This document shows positions 1 through 5,723 of a stretch of 15,599 nt of DNA, piece by piece (the stretch's first letter is position 1; every line of letters begins with the position of its first letter). The notes beneath the pieces are model-generated. The model did not search any database, had not been told where the DNA came from, and was given only the letters and a program-made list of their open reading frames with translations. Source of the stretch: an uncultured beta proteobacterium. Its GTDB lineage: Bacteria > Pseudomonadota > Gammaproteobacteria > Burkholderiales > SG8-39. Where the stretch lies: the NCBI GenBank assembly GCA_903868285.1, contig CAIPUP010000070.1:1-15599 (forward strand). The letters run 5' to 3'. A program made the translations under genes and the position numbers.

Positions 1-320
1 ACATCGATGATGCTGACAATATCGGTGCTGCTGACTTTGACCGCCTCGAGCTCTTCCTGGAATATCTTCACCAGGTCATCAAATGCCTTGCCGGTGATAT
101 TCAGTCGTTCATGAAAATTGCGCAGATGGTATTCGCTGTAGTCGCGCATCGGCTTGCCGAGCAAATAGGCCACGAATTCCACCTGATGTTGAATCAGCCG
201 TGGCTTGTCCATGATTTCAAAGTAATGCCGCAGGTTCGGCCGGGCATAAACCCGCTCGTAGAAGTTGGTGATCACCTTGCTGAAGGTATTTACGCCACCA
301 TACTTGTCAAAAAGCGTCAT
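1..320 (-). CDS. Truncated haemoglobin, group 1-like (partial, C-terminus off window)
   Basis: This is a small haem protein of the bacterial truncated-globin family (2-on-2 fold), expected to bind O2 or NO in the cytoplasm. About 106 residues are visible, close to the family's usual 115-130, so only the last few are lost at the left edge. The N-terminus MTLFDKYGGV matches the family's usual start. FYERV at 20-24 gives the B-helix Phe-Tyr pair (B10 Tyr = Y21), F34 fits the CD1 Phe, Gln44/Gln46 lie in the E helix, and H70 in NFHERLNIT is the likely proximal haem ligand. The ATG at 320-318 was chosen because similarity begins there; upstream in-frame codons are open but contain no ATG or GTG, and no strong ribosome site is seen. 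The region is visibly less GC-rich than the rest of the window. No neighbour in the window points to a specific role. Confidence 0.85.
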   Translation of the reverse strand, partial: MTLFDKYGGVNTFSKVITNFYERVYARPNLRHYFEIMDKPRLIQHQVEFVAYLLGKPMRDYSEYHLRNFHERLNITGKAFDDLVKIFQEELEAVKVSSTDIVSIID

Positions 321-540
321 GCGGTTCTCGTTCTCATGGGAAATGCTGGTTTTGGAAAAGTGAATGGATTTCGACTGACGCAGAATACCGATGCAAGTTG
401 TCTGTGAGCTTCGGCAAAGTTGTAGCAGGACGGTTAAGCGGGTCAGGCCCGGTTCAATTTTTTGAGTTCTGCCTTCTGTTAGCCTGTGAACTCAATGCAT
501 GCGGCGCTGCATTCTTGTAACGACCAAGATTGGAACTGGC

Positions 541-1582
541 ATGGGAACAAAGACCGGAGTCACCCTGTCAGGCACTGGCCAATACCGCAGTGGTGTCGCC
601 GCCCGGCTTTCCGGGCTGCACCCGGAAACACTGCGGGTGTGGGAGCGGCGCTATGCCATTGTTGGGCCGCAGCGCAGCGATGGTGGGCAGCGCCTGTAGT
701 CGGCCTCGGATGTCACGCGGCTCATCCACATCAAGCAACTGGTTGATCTCGGATATTCCATCGGCGTAGTTGCCAAACTATCGCCAACGACACTAGCGAG
801 CATGCATGCTGCAGCCTTGGGGCGCGATCTGTTTGGTGGTCATACCGCACGCGATGTGCGAGCAAAAACTGGCGGCCGAGCCACGTCAGATCTGGCGATG
901 CAAGAGCAGGGTCCGGTGCGTATCGCTCTTGTTGGCGCCATGCTGGTGGCGGACAACCTGCAGCAACTGATTGACGATGCCAGGCTGTGTCTGGTGGCGC
1001 ATTGTCCCGATACCAGTACGGCGTCTTCGGCCTTGTCGCAGATCAAGGCGGAGTTACTCATCACCGAAATGCCAAACTGGACAGCAATGCCGAGGCCATG
1101 GTGTCGAAACTGGTGCATGCCTGTTCCGCCGAGCGCGCGGTTGTTTACTACCGCCATGCGTCGACTGCAGTGATACGCCGACTACGGCATGCCGGTCATA
1201 CGGTCACGCGCAGTCCTTCAGCCGTGCTGGCGATCGAATCACAGGCGATGGCGAGCCTGAGTGCAGCCGAGTGTAGTGCTCAGGCTGCGCCAAGCGGCGT
1301 CGATATTGCACTGACCGACGGACTGGAGCCCGACGACACCTTGCGCTTATCGCACCTGTTGCTGGAAGTGCTGGTCTTTGAGCGTGAAGACAGTGCCAGC
1401 GCGACCTGGTCGGTCGAGCAAAAGCAGTGTCGCGCTGAGTTGCGTCGCCTGCTGATGCAGACCCGGCAACTGCTGCGGCGCAGCCTGCGGCTCGCCAGTA
1501 CGAGCGCCACGCGCAAGAGCGCCTCGTCAATACCGGCTCGTCAATACCGCTAGAGCTACCCAAGGTCGAGAGCACAGTGTGA
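541..1582 (+). pseudogene. MerR-family transcriptional regulator, inactivated by three lesions
   Basis: The N-terminal MerR helix-turn-helix is clear: YRSGVAARLSGLHPETLRVW, then ERRYAIVGP and GGQRL. The following codon, normally Tyr in this family, is TAG at 697-699. The same frame then continues as SASDVTRLIHIKQLVDLGYS, the rest of a MerR DNA-binding domain. A C-terminal domain of about 250 residues follows, of the size and position of the B12-binding-like sensor domains in CarH/LitR-type MerR proteins. I see no clear cobalamin-binding His motif. Near 1073 the frame moves by one: loss of one base in a CC(C)AAA run turns an expected EMPKLDSNAEAMVSK into two frames. A 14-nt tandem duplication at 1523-1550 makes a third frameshift, ending at TAG 1551-1553; without it the protein would end at TGA 1580-1582. 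An alternative start is ATG 499. Target genes are unknown. Confidence 0.85.
1523..1550 (+). repeat. 14-nt tandem duplication at the 3' end of the MerR pseudogene
   Basis: Two adjacent copies of CTCGTCAATACCG plus one base (G, then C) occupy 1523-1536 and 1537-1550. Because 14 is not a multiple of three, the duplication shifts the frame and creates the TAG at 1551-1553. Removing one copy restores an ending SSIPLELPKVESTV followed by TGA at 1580-1582. It is therefore probably a recent slippage event in a gene already free of selection. Confidence 0.85.
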
Positions 1583-1594
1583 GATTGCTCCGGA

Positions 1595-2944
1595 TTAAGC
1601 CCTGGGTAGCTTGAATCGGCGAAACAGGCCATGGTGCCGTATCCAGGCGGCGTACTGCATGTACTGCGGGTCCTGCGACAGATGTCGCTCTTCGGTCCAG
1701 GCCCGCAGTGCGTACAGCGCATTAAGCAGCAATAGCATCAGGCAGTGACGCAGCGCATCCGTCGTCGAGTCTTGCACGATGAACGGAATGCTGATCAGCC
1801 ACCAAGAGAGATTCTTGGCCAGATAGGCCGGATGGCGGGTATACCGATACGGGCCGTTGGTAATGATGCCGCGATGGGTGAGGTTGGAGAATCGTGCGCA
1901 GAAAATTACCGTGGCCCAGGCGTAGATCATCACCAGGCTTACGATCATCGCGCCCCAGAGCGTCGCCAGCAGCGGGCTGTCTGCCAGCCATTGCAGCCAG
2001 TCGAGCTTGCCCTGGTATTGCAAGTATTGCCGCTCCATCAGGAACCAGAACGGTTCATAGCAGGCCAGCGCCACCACCCAACCGAACAGCGTCGGCTCGG
2101 CCGAGCGCACATGGGTATCGGCCAGTCGCAGCGTCAGCAGATAGCCCATGGATACCAGGCCGACATCGATCAGGAATGCCAGATTGCACAGCAGCTCAAA
2201 CCAGAACTGCAGCGGTGTGGTGGCAGAACTATTGTTGAAGTTTTGCAGGTAGTTGCAGAAGTAGATGAACATCAGAGGCAGAAAAAAGCCCTTGATCAGC
2301 CAGCTCAGCCAATGCTGGCCTAGCAATTGACGTTCAGCTCGATTCAGTGGCGTGTGCTTGCCTCGCTTCAGTATTGAGCAAGCCCAGTGGCCCAGCAGCC
2401 AGTAGCCATCGTGTGGCGTGCGCATGCGCCGGTCGACAAAATAGAAGTAGGGCAGAGCCAGCACCAGCCATACTGGCAGCAATTGTTGCAATAGCGCGTA
2501 ATAGGGCGCGAAGCGCGGCTGCTGGTAGTGCGGAAACAGCCAGTACAGCATGGCCACGCCGCCCAGCGTGATCAGCAGGCCGAACAATTTCAGCAGGCTG
2601 CGCGACCAGGATGGGTCGTCTCGCTGCCAGTCAAGGCCAGTGGAGCTGCGGCGGTGCACCTTCAGCCAGCCGATGTCCAGGGCGAGAATGACAGCGGCAG
2701 TGATGGCAATGACCAGCAGTGCGTACGCGGCTATGTCACCCGGCAGGGGTTGTGCCTGGATCACCAGCCAGCAGGCGCCGAGAAAGCCCAGCAGGCCGCT
2801 TAGCGCAACCAGTGGGTGTGTGGCTGAGGGTGGGCAGCGATCGCCGTGGTCAATCGGATCAATCGGGTCAAGCGGGTCAAGCGGGTGAAGCGGCTGCCCC
2901 ATGTCGTTCATGGCAGCGCGTGCTGACGCTTCTAACGTCAACAC
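1595..2944 (-). CDS. Polytopic membrane methyltransferase, ICMT/PEMT-like C-terminus
   Basis: This is a 449-residue inner-membrane protein with roughly eight to ten hydrophobic segments. The C-terminal ~90 residues carry the signature of isoprenylcysteine carboxyl methyltransferase/phospholipid methyltransferase proteins: GPYRYTRHPAYL at 364-375, then a hydrophobic hairpin and an EER motif near 418-420 in RAWTEERHL. These enzymes bind S-adenosylmethionine at the membrane and methylate lipid, isoprenoid-linked or small hydrophobic substrates; the substrate here cannot be told. The protein is much longer than simple bacterial ICMT proteins (about 150-250 residues), so the N-terminal two-thirds is an additional membrane domain that I do not recognise. 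A short repeat of Pro-Leu/Ile-Asp lies at residues 21-32. The start is uncertain: GTG at 2944-2942 is the longest, with ATG at 2911 or 2902 as alternatives, and none has a good ribosome site. It begins 14 nt after the pilin stop, so cotranscription is likely. Confidence 0.7.
   Translation of the reverse strand: MLTLEASARAAMNDMGQPLHPLDPLDPIDPIDHGDRCPPSATHPLVALSGLLGFLGACWLVIQAQPLPGDIAAYALLVIAITAAVILALDIGWLKVHRRSSTGLDWQRDDPSWSRSLLKLFGLLITLGGVAMLYWLFPHYQQPRFAPYYALLQQLLPVWLVLALPYFYFVDRRMRTPHDGYWLLGHWACSILKRGKHTPLNRAERQLLGQHWLSWLIKGFFLPLMFIYFCNYLQNFNNSSATTPLQFWFELLCNLAFLIDVGLVSMGYLLTLRLADTHVRSAEPTLFGWVVALACYEPFWFLMERQYLQYQGKLDWLQWLADSPLLATLWGAMIVSLVMIYAWATVIFCARFSNLTHRGIITNGPYRYTRHPAYLAKNLSWWLISIPFIVQDSTTDALRHCLMLLLLNALYALRAWTEERHLSQDPQYMQYAAWIRHHGLFRRFKLPRA
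2847..2891 (-). repeat. Five imperfect 9-nt tandem repeats encoding (D/H)P(L/I)
   Basis: Five consecutive 9-nt units (plus-strand forms GGTCAATC-, GGATCAATC, GGGTCAAGC twice, GGGTGAAGC) lie within the 5' part of the membrane methyltransferase gene. On the coding strand they give HPL-DPL-DPL-DPI-DPI-like triplets before the first membrane segment. The unit is a multiple of three, so copy number can vary without a frameshift. Confidence 0.8.
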
Positions 2945-2958
2945 GCAACCGCCAAAGC

Positions 2959-3720
2959 TCAGTCGTCAGACCGCGAACTGGAGCGACTGGAGCTGGACCT
3001 TGAACTTGAGTTCGAACTGGACCTTGAACTTGAGTTCGAACTGGAATTCGAGCTGGAATTTGAGCTGGAATTCGAACTCGAGCTAACGCTGGAGTTGGAG
3101 CTGGAATCGGAGCTGGAACTCGAACTCGAACTCGAACTTGAGCTGGAGCTAGAGCTAGAGCTAGAGCTGGAGCTAGAGCTAGAGCTCGAACTTGAGCTGG
3201 AGGTGCTGGAGCCCGAACTGCTGCCCGAACTGCTGCTGGAACTGGACAGGGCACTGGCACCGGAACTGCTGCTGGAGGAACTGGCGCTGGCAGCACTGAC
3301 CGCCGTGCCACGACAGGTGGCGGGTGCATATTTGGCCGGGCTGCCGCTGCATTCCCAGCTCACGCTCTTGGTATTGGCATCGAAGGTCGGGGTAAGCGTG
3401 ACCACCACATCGCGTCCGACCGAGGTGCTGGCCGTCGAGCCCTGAATGGTGATGACACCGCCGGCCGAGACCGCGCCAGCCGTGACCTTGCCCACCGGGG
3501 TGACCGTGATGCCATTGCCGGCGGTGGTGGCGTCACCGTTGACCATGTAGTTCTCGGCCACCTGGTTGCGATAGGCGCTGCCGGCCAGGATCAGTTCCGA
3601 GACCTTGGCCCGCACCGTGTAGTCCTGATAGGACGGCAAGGCGATAGCGGCCAGGATGCCGATGATGGCCACCACGATCATCAGTTCGATCAGGGTGAAG
3701 CCGTGTTGCGTTCGTTGCAT
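2959..3720 (-). CDS. pilA: Type IVa major pilin-like protein with poly-serine C-terminal tail
   Basis: The protein has 253 residues, against about 140-170 for usual PilA. Its class III leader is short, MQRTQHG, cut before F8 by prepilin peptidase, followed by FTLIELMIVVAIIGILAAIA with the Glu at mature position 5. The N-terminal helix leads into YQDYTVRAKVSELI, a beta region, and a C-terminal disulfide pair in WECSGSPAKYAPATC. Ordinary pilins stop just after this loop. Here about 110 residues follow that are almost all Ser, first broken by Ala/Gly/Leu/Thr, then 31 Ser in a row, then Ser with regularly spaced Asn and Arg, ending SRSDD. The start is the second ATG (3720-3718): GGAGG lies 8 nt upstream, whereas it would be only 2 nt from the ATG at 3726. 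A polymerised, possibly glycosylated pilus subunit is likely; a minor pilin is the alternative. Confidence 0.9.
   Translation of the reverse strand: MQRTQHGFTLIELMIVVAIIGILAAIALPSYQDYTVRAKVSELILAGSAYRNQVAENYMVNGDATTAGNGITVTPVGKVTAGAVSAGGVITIQGSTASTSVGRDVVVTLTPTFDANTKSVSWECSGSPAKYAPATCRGTAVSAASASSSSSSSGASALSSSSSSSGSSSGSSTSSSSSSSSSSSSSSSSSSSSSSSSSSSSSSSDSSSNSSVSSSSNSSSNSSSNSSSNSSSRSSSNSSSRSSSSRSSSRSDD
2993..3040 (-). repeat. Two perfect 24-nt direct repeats in the pilin tail
   Basis: Positions 2993-3016 and 3017-3040 are identical. On the coding strand each encodes the eight residues SNSSSRSS. Immediately upstream in the gene (3041 to about 3076) lie related 12-nt units encoding SNSS. The array therefore has nested 6-, 12- and 24-nt periods, which suggests growth by successive duplications that always kept the frame. 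Confidence 0.95.
3109..3201 (-). repeat. Hexanucleotide (AGYTCN) array encoding 31 consecutive serines
   Basis: Between the Thr codon at 3202-3204 and the Asp codon at 3106-3108, all 31 codons are Ser and they strictly alternate TCN with AGY. The third bases vary (TCC, TCA, TCG, TCT; AGC, AGT), so this is an imperfect hexamer array and not a pure microsatellite. The AGCT and TCGA cores make the DNA strongly self-complementary. The opposite strand reads Glu-Leu repeats in one frame. Confidence 0.95.
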
Positions 3721-3775
3721 GTCCATACCCTCCGCTGCGATGGCGGATGTTATGAACTACCGCTGCCCAGAGGGG

Positions 3776-4237
3776 TTAATTTTCCTTAATGCGGCGCTGG
3801 GTCTGCCGTTCAAGAAAATCGAATAGGCGCATGCCGGCCAGCATCGCCAGCACGAACAACAGCGCCTTGCCCTGACCGGCCGCCATGGACACCATGGCCG
3901 GCCCCGGACACAGGCCTGCCATGCCCCAGCCGATGCCGAATGCCAGCGAGCCGAGGATCAGGCGTCGATCCAGGCGAGTGTTTGTGGGCAGATGCAGCGG
4001 GCTGCCCAGCAGGCTGCTGCCCCGGCGCTTGGCCAGCGCGAAGGCCAACACGCCGACGGCGATGGCGCCGCCCATCACCAGCGCCAGCGATGGATCCCAG
4101 TCACCGGCCAGATCAAGAAAGCCCAGGACTTTGCGCGGGTCGGTCATGCCGGAGAGGATCAATCCCAGTCCGAACAGCAGGCCGACCGTGAATTCACTCA
4201 GGCGCTGCGGCAGTGTCATCGTTGCGAGCTTGGTCAT
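3776..4237 (-). CDS. YeeE/YedE (DUF395/TsuA-like) half-transporter, second half
   Basis: This is a 153-residue integral membrane protein matching the C-terminal half of the YeeE/YedE sulfur-transport family. Four hydrophobic segments are visible. The conserved signature is FGIGWGMAGLCPGPAMV with Cys110. In full-length members such as E. coli YeeE/TsuA, cysteines in this type of motif relay thiosulfate across the membrane. An early helix carries GLGLILSGMTDPRKVLGFLD, another family motif. The start at 4237 was chosen because AAGGAGG lies 6 nt upstream of this ATG; the longer open frame reaching 4873 has the composition of a shadow of the neighbouring gene. It follows the first half-protein after 11 nt, with its ribosome site overlapping that gene's stop, so the two are very likely translated together and pair in the membrane. 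Confidence 0.9.
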   Translation of the reverse strand: MTKLATMTLPQRLSEFTVGLLFGLGLILSGMTDPRKVLGFLDLAGDWDPSLALVMGGAIAVGVLAFALAKRRGSSLLGSPLHLPTNTRLDRRLILGSLAFGIGWGMAGLCPGPAMVSMAAGQGKALLFVLAMLAGMRLFDFLERQTQRRIKEN

Positions 4238-4248
4238 GTGCAGCCTCC

Positions 4249-4716
4249 TTAAACGATGTGGCGCAGCACATAGACGGTGGCAAAGCCCGCGCCCATGAAG
4301 GCCATGGTCGCCACCAGCGAGCGCGGTGAAAGACGCGACAGGCCGCACACGCCATGGCCGCTGGTGCAGCCGGCGCCATAGCGCGTACCCAAACCCACCA
4401 ACAGACCAGCCACGATCAGCATGCCCCAGTCGGCATCGATCACCATGGCATCGCTCATCAAGCCGGGTTGCGCCAGCCCCCAGCCTTCGCCCGCCATCCA
4501 CAGCAGTGGTGCCGCCAGCAGGCCCAGCAAAAAGCTCACGCGCCAGGCGCGGTCGCCGCCTCTGGTGCCATGCTCGCGCAGCCGCAGTCCACCGAGGATG
4601 CCGCTGATGCCCAGAATGCGGCCGTTCAGCAATACGAACAGCGCTGCCGCCAGCCCGAGCATGACGCCGCCGGCGAGCGAGCTCCAGGGGGTGAAGTGTT
4701 GCCAGTCGATGTGCAT
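4249..4716 (-). CDS. YeeE/YedE (DUF395/TsuA-like) half-transporter, first half
   Basis: This is a 155-residue membrane protein matching the N-terminal half of the YeeE/YedE family. It has about four hydrophobic segments, an early GILGG motif, and the diagnostic GTRYGAGCTSGHGVCG at 110-125 with Cys117 and Cys124, the residues expected to handle sulfur compounds. The ATG at 4716 has AAGGAG 6 nt upstream and removes a non-conserved leader that the longer frame to 4830 would add. It is the first gene of a two-gene operon and is divergent from a persulfide dioxygenase-like gene, an arrangement often seen in BigR/SqrR-type sulfide and persulfide detoxification loci. Thiosulfate or another reduced sulfur species is the likely cargo; direction of transport is not evident. 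Confidence 0.9.
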   Translation of the reverse strand: MHIDWQHFTPWSSLAGGVMLGLAAALFVLLNGRILGISGILGGLRLREHGTRGGDRAWRVSFLLGLLAAPLLWMAGEGWGLAQPGLMSDAMVIDADWGMLIVAGLLVGLGTRYGAGCTSGHGVCGLSRLSPRSLVATMAFMGAGFATVYVLRHIV

Positions 4717-4737
4717 GTGTGGCTCCTTGAATCGATG

Positions 4738-4771
4738 TCGGTACGGGTTCGGTACGGGCTTCGCTACGGCT
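4738..4771. repeat. Three 11-nt direct repeats upstream of the YeeE/YedE pair
   Basis: TCGGTACGGGT (4738-4748), TCGGTACGGGC (4749-4759) and TCGCTACGGCT (4761-4771) lie just upstream of the first half-transporter's ribosome site. An 11-nt spacing is close to one helical turn, so the copies face the same side of the DNA, as expected for iterated protein-binding sites. They may also simply be a slippage product. Confidence 0.55.
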
Positions 4772-4783
4772 TTCAGGAATGTT

Positions 4784-4798
4784 TGGTCTGCCAGACCA
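4784..4798. promoter_or_regulatory. 15-bp palindrome, candidate operator in the divergent sulfur promoter region
   Basis: TGGTCTG-C-CAGACCA is a perfect 7+7 inverted repeat about a single C. It lies between the two divergent sulfur genes and touches CATAAT at 4797-4802, a plausible -10 box for the plus-strand hydrolase; no good -35 box is seen. It is not the AT-rich BigR/SqrR operator I know. The regulator is not in the window. Confidence 0.5.
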
Positions 4799-4850
4799 TA
4801 ATGACTGCACCATACCCGCACTTGCAGCAAAGCCGATAGAGGGAAAGCCG

Positions 4851-5723
4851 ATGACCAGTATCACCCGGTTCACGATTCACCCCTTCATTGACCGTCCGAC
4901 CTGGACCATCAGCTACGTGGTGCATGCCGAGGGCGATCCAGCCTGCGCCATCATCGATCCGGTGCTGGACTACGACCCCAAGTCCGGTCGCACCTCTACC
5001 TTGTCTGCGGATCGCATCATCGAATTCGTGCGCAGCCAGCAGCTGACGGTGCAGTGGATACTGGAGACGCATGCCCATGCCGATCATGTGTCGGCCGCGG
5101 CTTACCTCAAGCGTGCGCTGGGCGGCAAGACTGCCATCGGTGACCGTATCGGTCTGGTGCAGGCGCAGTTCAAGCGCATCTTCAATCTTGAACCCGACTT
5201 CGCCAGCGACGGTTCGCAATTCGATCATCTGCTGCACGACGACGAGCGCTTCGCTCTGGGTTCGGCGCACGCGCGTGCGCTACTGGTGCCAGGGCACACG
5301 CCCGCTTGCATGGCCTATCAATTCGGTGATGCGGTGTTTGTCGGAGACACCTTGTTTCTGCCCGATGTCGGCAGTGCCCGCTGCGATTTCCCGGGTGGTG
5401 ATGCCGCCCAGCTTTACGCCTCGGTGCAGCGCTTGCTGGCGCTGGGCGATGACACCCGGCTGTTCATGTGTCACGACTATCCGCCTGCGGGTCGTGAGTT
5501 TGCCTTTCAGACTACGGTACGGGCGCAGCGTGAGCACAACATCCACTTGCATCAGGGCATCAGTCAGGCCGAGTTTGTGGCGCTGCGTACGGCGCGCGAC
5601 AAGACGCTGGAAATGCCGGTGCTGATTCTGCCGTCGGTGCAGATCAATATCCGCGCCGGCGCGCTGCCGCCGCCGGAAGCCAATGGCGTTTCTTACGCCA
5701 AGATTCCGCTCAACCTGTTGTAG
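4851..5723 (+). CDS. MBL-fold persulfide dioxygenase-like hydrolase (Blh/ETHE1 type)
   Basis: This 290-residue metallo-beta-lactamase-fold protein has the ETHE1/Blh pattern: THAHADH at 73-79 (metal ligands H74, H76; D78, H79), PGHT with H149, GDTLF with D166, and CHDYPP with H208. Also present is DVGSARCDFPGG, the segment around the glutathione-persulfide pocket in ETHE1-type enzymes. The family oxidises glutathione persulfide to sulfite and glutathione with O2 and ferrous iron in the cytoplasm. There is no rhodanese domain. The ATG at 4851 was chosen, with an AGAGGGA ribosome site just upstream; the open frame extends to 4779 through non-conserved residues that would overlap the promoter region. 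It is divergent from the YeeE/YedE pair, which supports a joint role in reduced-sulfur detoxification. Its 3' end overlaps the convergent spermidine-synthase-like gene by 14 nt. Confidence 0.88.
   Translation: MTSITRFTIHPFIDRPTWTISYVVHAEGDPACAIIDPVLDYDPKSGRTSTLSADRIIEFVRSQQLTVQWILETHAHADHVSAAAYLKRALGGKTAIGDRIGLVQAQFKRIFNLEPDFASDGSQFDHLLHDDERFALGSAHARALLVPGHTPACMAYQFGDAVFVGDTLFLPDVGSARCDFPGGDAAQLYASVQRLLALGDDTRLFMCHDYPPAGREFAFQTTVRAQREHNIHLHQGISQAEFVALRTARDKTLEMPVLILPSVQINIRAGALPPPEANGVSYAKIPLNLL

Noticed and set aside
494..513. Inverted repeat AATGCA-N8-TGCATT near the start of the MerR pseudogene as an autoregulatory operator
   Set aside because: Short arms with wide spacing, overlapping a possible start codon; not enough to call.
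697..699. TAG in the MerR gene as programmed readthrough or recoding
   Set aside because: Two further frame-breaking changes downstream make simple decay the better explanation.
1554..1611. Inverted repeat AGCTACCCA ... TGGGTAGCT between the MerR pseudogene and the methyltransferase gene as a terminator
   Set aside because: The 9-bp arms are perfect but separated by 40 nt, with no following T-run and one arm inside coding sequence, so it does not look like an intrinsic terminator.
2877..3329. Minus-strand frame rich in Pro/Val/Ala-Arg repeats overlapping the pilin tail
   Set aside because: A shifted reading of the same repeat array; periodic DNA keeps all frames open.
3095..3445. Plus-strand open frame encoding long Glu-Leu repeats
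   Set aside because: It is the exact antisense of the pilin's Ser array: GAGCTN read on the other strand gives Glu-Leu. It has no ribosome site and no family resemblance, and the pilin frame is clearly the real one.
3721..3800. Sigma-54 promoter upstream of the pilin
   Set aside because: No TGGCAC-N5-TTGC-type element is present; only weak sigma-70-like fragments are seen in the 55-nt gap, so the promoter is left unassigned.
4238..4873. N-terminal extension of the second YeeE/YedE half-protein, making a 365-residue protein
   Set aside because: The extension is an Arg/His-rich out-of-frame shadow of the first half-protein; a strong AAGGAGG site marks the real start at 4237.
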